DNA of 64,000 nucleotides from Mediterranea sp. (in: CFB group bacteria) (GTDB lineage: Bacteria; Bacteroidota; Bacteroidia; Bacteroidales; Bacteroidaceae), in assembly GCA_031287715.1 (NCBI GenBank), contig JAITSN010000045.1, positions 33,908 to 97,907 of the forward strand, written 5' to 3'. Below, one piece after another: positions 27,713 through 36,291 of this stretch (its first letter is position 1; each line of letters begins with the position of its first letter). The notes beneath the pieces were generated by a model. The model searched no databases. It had not been told where the DNA came from and saw nothing but the letters and a program-made list of their open reading frames with translations. A program made the position numbers and the translations under genes.

Positions 27713-28869
27713 TGGACAAAATAAAGAACCCTTATACGGATCTGCCCGTTACGGTACGGCGTGTTTTATGCTCAGTCGTATCTGCTACAGCATATCTGTT
27801 GGAAGTTCTTTCCGCCATCCTGTTAGGAGGAGTCTTGTTCGGCATGGGGAAGAAGACCGACAAAAAAAGATCTTTCTATCATCGCTACATCCATATCATC
27901 TACCGCTTCAATACAAGATTCATGCCCGGTGTGAAATACCATATCGAAAACAAATCCAACGAAACATTCCGCAAAGGGGCCATCATGATATGCAACCACC
28001 AATCTTTCCTGGATTCGGTATGCCTGCTCATCCTTAGCCCCAAGATCCTTATCGTTACCGGCGACAAAGTATGGCAAAACAGAATTATCCATAAGATACT
28101 CAGCTTTGCCGATTTCTATCCCATCTCAAGAGGGATCGAAAACAGCATTCCCGTCTTTGAAGAATATATCGGCAAAGGATACTCCATTGCGATATTCCCC
28201 GAAGGCGAACAATCCCAAACCTGTTCCATTTTGCGGTTTCACCGGGGCGCATTTTACCTGGCGGAACAATTAAAAAGCGACATCCTGCCCGTTTTTATCC
28301 ACGGCGTCGGCCATGTCCTGCCCAAAGGATGCCATTGGATAAACAACGGAGCGATCTTCATCGAGATCGGCCAACGCATCACCCCGGAAGACACGCAGTA
28401 CGGAGAAAATTACCCGGCGCGCACAAAAAATATCCGCCACTACTACCGCTCACATTACAAAACACTTTGCCACCGGATAGAAACCGCCCATTATTTTAAT
28501 AACTGCATCGTAAGCCTGTATGGCCATTTGGGCCTGTCCGTACAAAGAAAGGTCAGCCGGTTGTTCAACCGCCACGCCGGCTTTTCCAAATGGGTCGACA
28601 TATCTTATGATGAAGAAACCCTCATCATTCTGAATGACGAATATGGCGCCATCGGTTTACTCTTCGCCTTAGTCCATCCGGACAAACAAATCATCACAAC
28701 AGACAACCACCGCCGTCTCCGCGCTTTAATGCACCGCTGCAAGAGCTTACCCAAAAACATCGAACCGCTCGGAGAGACCATCACCGACTTTTCTTTGTTG
28801 AAAAGCGCTAAGATCTTCGTCTTCAAGCCAACCCTCGAAAACGCTTTGCAATTAACAATGAACAATTGA
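27712..28869 (+). CDS. PlsC-like acyltransferase, standalone paralogue of the C-terminal third of the 15447-19013 fusion
   Basis: MICNHQSFLDSVCLLILSPKILIVTGDKVW, FPEGEQSQTCSILRFHRGAFYL, DILPVFIHGVGHVLPK; C-terminal LIILNDEYGAIGLLFALVHPDKQ. Confidence 0.88.
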   Translation: MDKIKNPYTDLPVTVRRVLCSVVSATAYLLEVLSAILLGGVLFGMGKKTDKKRSFYHRYIHIIYRFNTRFMPGVKYHIENKSNETFRKGAIMICNHQSFLDSVCLLILSPKILIVTGDKVWQNRIIHKILSFADFYPISRGIENSIPVFEEYIGKGYSIAIFPEGEQSQTCSILRFHRGAFYLAEQLKSDILPVFIHGVGHVLPKGCHWINNGAIFIEIGQRITPEDTQYGENYPARTKNIRHYYRSHYKTLCHRIETAHYFNNCIVSLYGHLGLSVQRKVSRLFNRHAGFSKWVDISYDEETLIILNDEYGAIGLLFALVHPDKQIITTDNHRRLRALMHRCKSLPKNIEPLGETITDFSLLKSAKIFVFKPTLENALQLTMNN

Positions 28870-28915
28870 CAATAAACAATTGACAGTTGGCAATGAACAA
28901 CTGACAATTAGCTAA
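28855..28915. repeat. CAATTGACAAT-type short intergenic repeats
   Basis: aacaatgaacaattgacaataaacaattgacagttggcaatgaacaactgacaatt; similar words at ~36041 and ~48878-48932. Confidence 0.6.
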
Positions 28916-29067
28916 TCCGCAGGCAAATGGTAAATCGTAAATGATAAATGGTAAATGTTTGGGCGTTGCCTGCGGCCCGAGCCATCCGCTGCAAGTCCTC
29001 GCTTCGCTTCGCTCGTTCCGGGCTTTCCGCTGCTGTCTCTAACGCGGCTGCGCGTCTTTGTGAAACC

Positions 29068-29670
29068 AAAAAACGGCATTATCTTTTAAAAAAAGCGCTT
29101 CGACGCCGTCTAAGCGCCGTTACCTTTTGGGGAAAGCGCTTCGACGCCGTCGAAATGCCGTTACCTTTTGGGGAAAACGCTTCGACGCCGTCGAAATGCC
29201 GTTACCTTTTGGGGAAAACGCTTCGACGCCGTCGAAAAGCCGTTACCTTTTGGGGAAATCATTTCGACGCCGTCTAAGCGCCGTCACCTTTTGGGGAAAT
29301 CATTTCGACGCCGTCTAAGCGCCGTTACCTTTTGGGGAAATCATTTCGACGCCGTCGAAATGCCGTTACCTTTTGGGGAAAACGCTTCGACGCCGTCGAA
29401 ATGCCGTTACCTTTTGGGGAAATCATTTCGACGCCGTCTAAGCGCCATTACATGTTTGAAAAAGCATTTTCGACGTCAACAAAACGTCATTACATGTTTG
29501 AAAAAGCATTTTCGACGTCAACAAAGCGTCATTACATGTTTGAAAAAGCATTTTTGACGTCAACAAAGCGTCATTACATGTTTGAAAAAGCATTTTCGAC
29601 GTCAACAAAACGTCATTACATGTTTGAAAAAGCATTTTCGACGTCAACAAAGCGTCATTACATTTTTGGG
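29068..29670. repeat. Tandem repeat array: 9 units of 41 bp (CGACGCCGTC core) followed by 5 units of 42 bp (CGACGTCAAC core)
   Basis: CGACGCCGTC at 29101, 29142, 29183, 29224, 29265, 29306, 29347, 29388, 29429 (exact 41 spacing); (C/T)GACGTCAAC at 29471, 29513, 29555, 29597, 29639 (exact 42 spacing). Confidence 0.95.
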
Positions 29671-29724
29671 AATGGCGAAACGGTAAATTTCAAGTATCTT
29701 TGTTTTCTATAATTTCTTTTTGTT

Positions 29725-30852
29725 ATGGCCGGTATCTACATACATGTTCCGTTTTGCAGGACGAGATGCATCTATTGCGATTTTTATTCTACGACCCGGC
29801 CTGAGTTGAAAGATTGTTATGTCAAGGCTTTATGTCAAGAGCTTGAGTCGCGGAAGGATTACCTGGAAAAGCCTGTTGAGACGATTTATTTCGGCGGCGG
29901 AACTCCTTCGCTGCTTGGGCCGGATGATTTCGGGCAGATATTCGATACAATTGACCGGGTGTACGGCATGGAACACAGCCAAGAGGTTACGCTTGAGGCT
30001 AATCCGGACGATTTGACGCCGGAATATTTGCAGGCTCTTTCGCAACTTCCTTTTAACCGGATCAGTATAGGTATACAGACGTTTGACGAGGCAGTTCTGG
30101 CGCTGTTGAAACGCCGCCATTCTTCGTCGCAAGCTATCCGGGCGGTAGAAGATGCCCGTTCGTTCGGTTTCAGGAATATCAGCGTAGATCTTATTTACGG
30201 ATTGCCCGGCGAAACGTTGGAAAGCTGGGCCAATGATCTTTCGCAGGTCATTGCGCTTCATCCGGAACATATATCGGCTTATCATCTGACGTATGAAGAA
30301 GGTACGCCTTTGTATCGTATGTTGCAAGAGAATCGGGTGGGGGAGGTCAGCGAAGATAATAGCTTGCTTTTTTTCTCGGAACTGATCCGGCGGTTGTCCG
30401 GTGCCGGATATGAGCAATACGAGATTTCTAATTTTTGTTTGCCCGGCTACTGTTCGCTGCATAATTCTTCGTATTGGAAGGGCGTGTGTTATTTGGGTTG
30501 CGGCCCGTCGGCCCATTCTTTTAACGGTATGTCAAGGGAGTGGAATGTTTCGTCGCTTCATTTGTATCTAAAGGGGATGGAAAAGGGGGAACGCAACTGT
30601 AAAATGGAATGGCTCGACAGTACTGCCCGTTATAATGATTTGGTTGTAACGGCTTTGCGAACCATATGGGGGCTTTCGCTGACGCAGTTGGAAAAAGAGT
30701 TTGGGCAGGCGTATCTGAATTATACTTTGCGAAATGCGCGGAAGTATTTGGATTGTGGATGGTTGGTAATAGAAAAAGACCACCTCCGGCTTACGCCGGA
30801 AGGGGTCTTTGTATCGGATGGTATAATGAGCGACCTTCTTTGGGTGGATTAG
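29725..30852 (+). CDS. hemW: Radical SAM family heme chaperone HemW
   Basis: MAGIYIHVPFCRTRCIYCDFYS, YFGGGTPSLL, SIGIQTFDEAVL; TATCTTTG -7-like box at 29695-29702. Confidence 0.92.
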   Translation: MAGIYIHVPFCRTRCIYCDFYSTTRPELKDCYVKALCQELESRKDYLEKPVETIYFGGGTPSLLGPDDFGQIFDTIDRVYGMEHSQEVTLEANPDDLTPEYLQALSQLPFNRISIGIQTFDEAVLALLKRRHSSSQAIRAVEDARSFGFRNISVDLIYGLPGETLESWANDLSQVIALHPEHISAYHLTYEEGTPLYRMLQENRVGEVSEDNSLLFFSELIRRLSGAGYEQYEISNFCLPGYCSLHNSSYWKGVCYLGCGPSAHSFNGMSREWNVSSLHLYLKGMEKGERNCKMEWLDSTARYNDLVVTALRTIWGLSLTQLEKEFGQAYLNYTLRNARKYLDCGWLVIEKDHLRLTPEGVFVSDGIMSDLLWVD

Positions 30853-32525
30853 TTCGCGTTCATAAATTCGATTTCGTCTAAGCGTTCCTGCAGATCGAAG
30901 TCTACGATGAGTTTCTTTATTTCGGCGTCGCGCATACAGCGGTATATCAGGGATGTATCCAGCTCGCAGGCTTTTTCCAGGCTTGTCACGGCTTCTGTTT
31001 TCAATTCTATGCGCGAGCTTACAAGGGCATTAAGGTAGAGTGCCAATGCGGTTTGCGGCAGGCGTTTCAACAGGGTGTATGCTTGCTGGTTGTATCCTTG
31101 ACAGGCTAAACTGAGTGCCATGTTGTAGTCGTTGTAATCGCCCAGCAGTTTCATCGCTTCCACGTAGTCGCGGTTGATCAGCGAGTTGAATCCTTCGCGG
31201 TATGTGGCGTCGGCGGCGTTCCGTTCAAGCAATGTGCTGTCTGCCAATTCTTCCAGCGAAGAGATCAGGTAGCTCAGCGTATCTGTCCGGGGCAACGTAT
31301 AGCCTGAATTGTCTACCGCGTCGATGCGTCCCTTCAGGTGAACCCGCAGCGCTTTCATGCCTGCTTCTACCGGATATTCCTGCGTATAGAGATAGGTGAA
31401 GTCCTGCGGTTCGTTCAGGGTGATGCTGTATTTCACGTTTTCCATGTAGGCGTAAGGTACTTCATTTTGAAAGGCGTAGTCGCGCAGGCTGTCTTTCATT
31501 TCGTTCATCACGATGTCATCAAAGAAATAGCGGTGTTTGGCGATGTTGATCGAGTCCAGCTCTGTTACGGCGTAGTTTTGTACTTCCGTCTGGCGTGTGC
31601 CCGAAGAGAACAGGTCTTTGTATTTCTTAGGCACTGTTTTGGCTACGATCTTGCGGTCTATTTTGAAGAAGGGGTCTTTTTTGACGCGCTTTGTGAATTT
31701 CTTGTGATAGGCGCCGGCTGTACCCACCGTATCCAGCTTCTGCGTCATTTTGACGATGGCGGCATAGTTGCCTTCCCGTTGGTATTTATGGTATAGGTTT
31801 CTATACTTCATTTCCCGGCGCGAGTTGAAGAAGTTGTAACGGGCCTGCATTCTGTTGTACCATTCCCAATAGTTGGCCACCCGGTCGTATTCTTTTGTAT
31901 AGAGTCCCCAGTACAGGTCTTGCCGGCGGCGCATGTCTTCCTCGATGCCTTTCTTGTCTAAGAATACTTTGTTGTAGTCTTCTTCGGGAACAATGGTTGT
32001 CAGGTATGCATCGTAATTCTGATAGTCGTCCCGTTGCTTTTCTATAAAGTTTTTACCCAGCAGCACGACATGTTCAAGCAGTACGGTGGTATCTCCGTAC
32101 ATCAGTTCGGGCGTTAGCTGCATCCGGTAATCATGCGAGATCAGTTCCTTGGGCACCCGGATAACAAAATCGACGTTCACGTGTCCTTCACGGACGGATG
32201 TGAAGCGGATCTTGGAAGCGATCGTCACTCCGGAAAGGTTGTATACTTTGCTTGTATCCACTCGCGTTGTATCTTCTATCTTATCGGCTTCCGTGTCTTC
32301 TTCCGAACGGGCGCTGTACGTAACTTGTTCGCTCAGTACCGCTCCTCCCATTTCGTTTGTCCTGTCGGCCGGATAGGATATATTCACCCTTTTATATTGC
32401 ATAAACAAGTGTTCTGTCATGATAGCCGGCCGTTGCGTGTAGCAAGAGTAAGCAATAGCCGGCAGGGCGCTTATTATTGCAGCTGATTTCAGAAGTTGTT
32501 TTATTGATCCTTTCATCTTTTTCAA
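30849..32525 (-). CDS. Putative lipoprotein, TPR-like C-terminus, unknown function
   Basis: 558 aa; lipobox-like N-terminus AIAYSC; C-terminal repeats (RDYVEAMKLLGDYNDYNMALSLACQGYNQQAYTLLKRLPQ). Confidence 0.7.
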   Translation of the reverse strand: MKKMKGSIKQLLKSAAIISALPAIAYSCYTQRPAIMTEHLFMQYKRVNISYPADRTNEMGGAVLSEQVTYSARSEEDTEADKIEDTTRVDTSKVYNLSGVTIASKIRFTSVREGHVNVDFVIRVPKELISHDYRMQLTPELMYGDTTVLLEHVVLLGKNFIEKQRDDYQNYDAYLTTIVPEEDYNKVFLDKKGIEEDMRRRQDLYWGLYTKEYDRVANYWEWYNRMQARYNFFNSRREMKYRNLYHKYQREGNYAAIVKMTQKLDTVGTAGAYHKKFTKRVKKDPFFKIDRKIVAKTVPKKYKDLFSSGTRQTEVQNYAVTELDSINIAKHRYFFDDIVMNEMKDSLRDYAFQNEVPYAYMENVKYSITLNEPQDFTYLYTQEYPVEAGMKALRVHLKGRIDAVDNSGYTLPRTDTLSYLISSLEELADSTLLERNAADATYREGFNSLINRDYVEAMKLLGDYNDYNMALSLACQGYNQQAYTLLKRLPQTALALYLNALVSSRIELKTEAVTSLEKACELDTSLIYRCMRDAEIKKLIVDFDLQERLDEIEFMNAN

Positions 32526-33116
32526 TTAAAATAAATAGACTATGTTAGCTCCAATCTTACCCGGCACGAGGAGATGTCCCTTCTGGTAAGCAAACCTCTT
32601 ATCTTCGCCGGCTTCATGATAGATGTCATGATCAATATGTACATTGGCAATGCCGATTTCCAATTCAATATTCCACCGTTTGGCTATAGGGAAAGAGTAT
32701 CCTCCGGAAATTCCGCCGCCATAGGCCCAACCTTTATACCGGTGGTTTTGGCTGTAATAGTCGACCTTGCCGCCCACCAATCCGGTAAAGTTATATCCTG
32801 TCACAACGGCGTTTACTCCAATGAACCATCCGCGCGAATAGCTATCAATGAACCAGAAGCGTATACCCGGCATAGCTGTTGCATGTTGATAGAGTTTACC
32901 TTTTATTTTCCACGGATTGACTTTCACCGGCAGATGCAGGCTCCATTGGTTATGCACTACTATGGAGGCTTCTACATTGAGCGTAGTTGTAAGCAAACCC
33001 AAAGCATCTACCTTAAACGCGTAGAATTGAGCGCTTGCCCTACTGCCAACAATAAATAAAAACGTAATTAAAAATACCCACTTGTATATTCGCGGGCTAC
33101 ATGATAGTTTGTTCAT
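32526..33116 (-). CDS. DUF3575-like outer-membrane protein
   Basis: FYAFKVDALGLLTTTLNVEASIVVHNQWSLHLPVKVNPWKI; directly upstream of the lipoprotein gene. Confidence 0.75.
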   Translation of the reverse strand: MNKLSCSPRIYKWVFLITFLFIVGSRASAQFYAFKVDALGLLTTTLNVEASIVVHNQWSLHLPVKVNPWKIKGKLYQHATAMPGIRFWFIDSYSRGWFIGVNAVVTGYNFTGLVGGKVDYYSQNHRYKGWAYGGGISGGYSFPIAKRWNIELEIGIANVHIDHDIYHEAGEDKRFAYQKGHLLVPGKIGANIVYLF

Positions 33117-33514
33117 TTATATATACTTCTTTTTAATATCTTTGTCGATCCCTTTCTTTTGCAAAGATCATAAAGACTTTCTTTTTGAATTAAATGGAAC
33201 TGCATCAGTTAGCAATTTAGCAGTCTCATTTCTGTGTTAGCTTTACTCCAAAACGTTATTCAAAATCAAGTTTTCAAGGCAAAAGTAACAATTAAATTGC
33301 AAATCCTATCTAACGGGTGCAAAAAAACAAAAATCGTTCTTTAAAATGTTTTGTACATTGCGGTTCAAAAAGGCCTCTGCTACATAACGGTTTGAGTGGG
33401 TTTTTGTATTTTTCTGTAATGCTGTGTCTTCGTTCTGAAGAGACTTTGTTGCAACAATAAAAAAGGTTTAGTGACATTTCTTTGTTCTCAACAATGCTTG
33501 GGCGTTGCCCGTTG

Positions 33515-33691
33515 CTATTTACGTTTCTTGAGTGATTTGTATACAGGGATAAAGACGAAGGCGCCCGACATGAGGATGGTTACGATGATGGGGCCGTCGA
33601 TTCGTTTGGCGGTGGTCAGAACAATGTAGCATAGCGCTACCCAAAGCAGCGCTATGCAAATTATCTGTGATTTTGAGAGGGGGCGTTTCAT
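33515..33691 (-). CDS. Small membrane protein (58 aa) coupled to maeB
   Basis: Minus strand: MKRPLSKSQIICIALLWVALCYIVLTTAKRIDGPIIVTILMSGAFVFIPVYKSLKKRK*; start overlaps maeB stop (TAATG). Below the track's length cutoff. Confidence 0.65.
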   Translation of the reverse strand: MKRPLSKSQIICIALLWVALCYIVLTTAKRIDGPIIVTILMSGAFVFIPVYKSLKKRK

Positions 33692-35976
33692 TAACGGACG
33701 GGGTTTTTCTTGCCCACGATGGCGTCAATGGCGGCTACCGCAGTGATGTTTACGATTTCGCGTACGGAGCTTTCGATGTCGGTGAAGTGGATGGGTTTGT
33801 TCAGTCCCATCTGGATCGGGCCAATCAATTCGCTGTCTGTCATGACTTGGATAAGTTTGTAGCCGGAGTTGGCCGAGCTTAGGTTGGGAAATACCAGCGT
33901 GTTTACGTCTTTCCCGACTAAGCGGGTGAACGGGTATTTTGTATCGCGCAGTTCGCGGCTCATGGCGAAATTGACTTGCATTTCCCCGTCGATGGCTATA
34001 TCCGGATAGTTTTTCTGCATGTATTCTACTGCTTTATGCACTTTGGCGGGGCTGCCGGCCTGGTCGGATCCAAAGTTGGAGTAGGACAGCATGGCGATGA
34101 CCGGTGTGTGATTGAAGAACCGGACGGTTTCTTCCGCCAGGCGGGCTACGTCGATCAGGGTTTCTTCGCTCGGGTGGCGATTGATCAGCGTGTCTGCCAG
34201 GAAGTACGTTCCTTTTTTTGAGTTCAGGATGTGCATGGTGGCGAAATGTCTGTATTCGGGGCGGATGCCGATCACTTCTTTGGCTACTTTGATGGTGTTG
34301 CTGTATTTGGTGTACAGTCCGGTGATGAACGCATCGGCGTCGCCGGTTTCTACCATCATCATGCCGAAGTAGTTGCGTTCGAACATTTTGTCGTTGGCTT
34401 CTTCGTATGTTGCTCCTTCGCGGGCGCGCTTTCCGGCCAGGATGTGCGCGTAACGTTCGCGGCGGGTGGCTTCACGGTCGTGGCGCAGGTTGACGATCTC
34501 GATGCCTTCCAAACTCAGGTCGAGTTCTTTGGCCAGCTTCTCGATGCGTTCGTCGTTGCCCAGCAATATGGGGCGGCAGATGCCTTCGGCTTTGGCTTCC
34601 ACCGCTGCTTTCAGCATGTTGGGGTGGCCGCCTTCGGCAAAGACTACGCGTTGCGGAGCCGTGCGGGCGGTGTCGTAGAGTTGGCGGGTGAGCTTGGATT
34701 CGTATCCCATCAATTCGCGGAGATGTACCTGGTAGGCATCCCAATCTTTGATCTTATTGCGTGCAACGCCGGAGTCAATGGCTGCCTTGGCTACGGCCAT
34801 GGATACTTCGGTGATCAAACGCGGGTCAACCGGTTTCGGAATGAAATATTCCGGCCCGAAAGTCAGGTTGTTTACCTTGTAGGCATCATTCACCACATCG
34901 GGAACGGGTTGCTTGGCAAGTTCGGCGATGGCATACACGGCGGCCCTTTTCATCTCTTCGTTGATCGCGGTTGCATTGGTATCCAGCGCTCCGCGGAAGA
35001 TATACGGGAATCCGATTACGTTATTGATCTGGTTCGGGTAGTCGGAACGCCCGGTCGCCATCAATACGTCCGGTCGTGACGTCATAGCGTCTTCGTAAGA
35101 GATTTCCGGTGTGGGATTTGCAAGGGCGAACACAATGGGCGAAGCAGCCATGCTGCGGATCATGTCCCGGGAAACGACGTTTCCTTTGGATAGCCCGAGG
35201 AAAACATCCGCGCCTTTCATGGCTTGTTCCAGCGTTGTAATATCGGTGCGGCCGGTTGCGAAGTAACGTTTCTGTTCGTTGAGGTCGGTGCGCGCCTTGC
35301 TGATAACACCCTTGCTGTCAATCATGACGATGTTTTCAAGACGGGCGCCCAGCGAAACGTACAGCTTGGTGCAGGATACGGCCGAGGCTCCCGCGCCGTT
35401 CACAACGATCTTGACTTCTTCGATTTTCTTTCCGGCCACTTCAAGTGCGTTGAGCAATCCTGCGCTCGAAATAATGGCTGTGCCGTGCTGGTCGTCGTGC
35501 ATGACCGGAATGTCCAGCTCCTCTTTCAGCCGGCGTTCTATCTCGAAACATTCGGGAGCTTTGATGTCTTCCAGGTTGATACCTCCGAAGGTCGGGGCAA
35601 TTGCTTTTACGGCCTCGATGAACTTCCCGGGGTCTTTCTCGTCTATTTCGATGTCGAACACGTCAATGCCTGCATATATTTTGAAGAGAAGCCCCTTTCC
35701 TTCCATTACCGGCTTGCCGCTTAGTGCTCCTATATCGCCCAGCCCGAGTACGGCCGTGCCGTTGGAGATCACTGCCACGAGGTTGCCTTTTGCCGTATAC
35801 TTATACGCATTGCGCGGGTCTTTTTCGATCTCCAGGCAAGGTTCGGCCACTCCCGGAGAGTAGGCAAGCGACAGGTCTTTCTGGGTACTGTATGGTTTGG
35901 TCGGCACAACTTCTATTTTGCCGGGCTTTCCTTGTGCGTGATACGCCAAAGCGTCTTCTTTAATTGTCTTGGCCAT
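33691..35976 (-). CDS. maeB: NADP-dependent malic enzyme with phosphotransacetylase-like C-terminal domain
   Basis: PYSTQKDLSLAYSPGVAEPC, NGTAVLGLGDIGALSGKPVMEGK, MHDDQHGTAIISSAGLLNAL; C-terminal phosphate acetyltransferase-like region; 761 aa. Confidence 0.95.
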   Translation of the reverse strand: MAKTIKEDALAYHAQGKPGKIEVVPTKPYSTQKDLSLAYSPGVAEPCLEIEKDPRNAYKYTAKGNLVAVISNGTAVLGLGDIGALSGKPVMEGKGLLFKIYAGIDVFDIEIDEKDPGKFIEAVKAIAPTFGGINLEDIKAPECFEIERRLKEELDIPVMHDDQHGTAIISSAGLLNALEVAGKKIEEVKIVVNGAGASAVSCTKLYVSLGARLENIVMIDSKGVISKARTDLNEQKRYFATGRTDITTLEQAMKGADVFLGLSKGNVVSRDMIRSMAASPIVFALANPTPEISYEDAMTSRPDVLMATGRSDYPNQINNVIGFPYIFRGALDTNATAINEEMKRAAVYAIAELAKQPVPDVVNDAYKVNNLTFGPEYFIPKPVDPRLITEVSMAVAKAAIDSGVARNKIKDWDAYQVHLRELMGYESKLTRQLYDTARTAPQRVVFAEGGHPNMLKAAVEAKAEGICRPILLGNDERIEKLAKELDLSLEGIEIVNLRHDREATRRERYAHILAGKRAREGATYEEANDKMFERNYFGMMMVETGDADAFITGLYTKYSNTIKVAKEVIGIRPEYRHFATMHILNSKKGTYFLADTLINRHPSEETLIDVARLAEETVRFFNHTPVIAMLSYSNFGSDQAGSPAKVHKAVEYMQKNYPDIAIDGEMQVNFAMSRELRDTKYPFTRLVGKDVNTLVFPNLSSANSGYKLIQVMTDSELIGPIQMGLNKPIHFTDIESSVREIVNITAVAAIDAIVGKKNPVR

Positions 35977-36145
35977 AGTGGTTTTACTTTTATATGGTTT
36001 TTATGATCGTTGGCGGCAAATGTAACCATAATACTTTTTATAATTGACAATGACTTTGTTGCAACGATAAAATAAAAGCTCTATGTGCAGATGCTTCCGT
36101 CCTGTAAAAACACCCTGTTCATAGGCTTGTTTTGGATATAATACT

Positions 36146-36153
36146 TATCTTTG
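36146..36153 (+). promoter_or_regulatory. -7 box of the metK promoter (TATCTTTG)
   Basis: Exact TAnnTTTG match ~15-20 nt upstream of the riboswitch-like element. Confidence 0.5.
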
Positions 36154-36164
36154 GCACCGTAAAC

Positions 36165-36220
36165 GAAACGTGGAGAGATTTGAGTAGCTTGCAACCACAG
36201 AAAAAAATGCTAAAACACAT
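36165..36220 (+). ncRNA. SAM-II-like (SAM_alpha) riboswitch aptamer upstream of metK
   Basis: CGTGGAGAGATTTGAGTAGCTTGCAACCACAGAAAAAAATGCTAAAACAC: P1 GTGG/CCAC, conserved GATTTGA, GCTTGCAACCAC and GCTAAA segments as in SAM-II. Confidence 0.8.
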
Positions 36221-36291
36221 TCCTTCCTGTGTTGTCTGCGCTTTCCTGCTCATCCCTGTTTCATAAGTATAAACGATTAATTATCGAATTT

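Noticed and set aside
1355-28869. Dialkylresorcinol (DarA/DarB) pathway within the cluster
   Set aside because: No FabH-like KSIII or DarA-type cyclase/aromatase recognised; composition fits an APE-like pathway better.
29068-29670. Possible CRISPR array
   Set aside because: Units are contiguous and nearly identical with no unique spacers, and no cas genes are in the window.
29068-29712. ORFs of 63-129 aa (e.g. 28948-29277, 29168-29557, 29332-29712) with repetitive peptides RRRNAVTFWGKRFDAVE / RHYMFEKAFSTSTK
   Set aside because: They are translations of the tandem repeat array in several frames; no RBS or family, and the 41-bp period shifts frame each unit.
34231-35079. 282-aa plus-strand ORF antisense to maeB (also 35279-35863 and 35224-35724)
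   Set aside because: Shadow ORFs over a clear malic enzyme gene.
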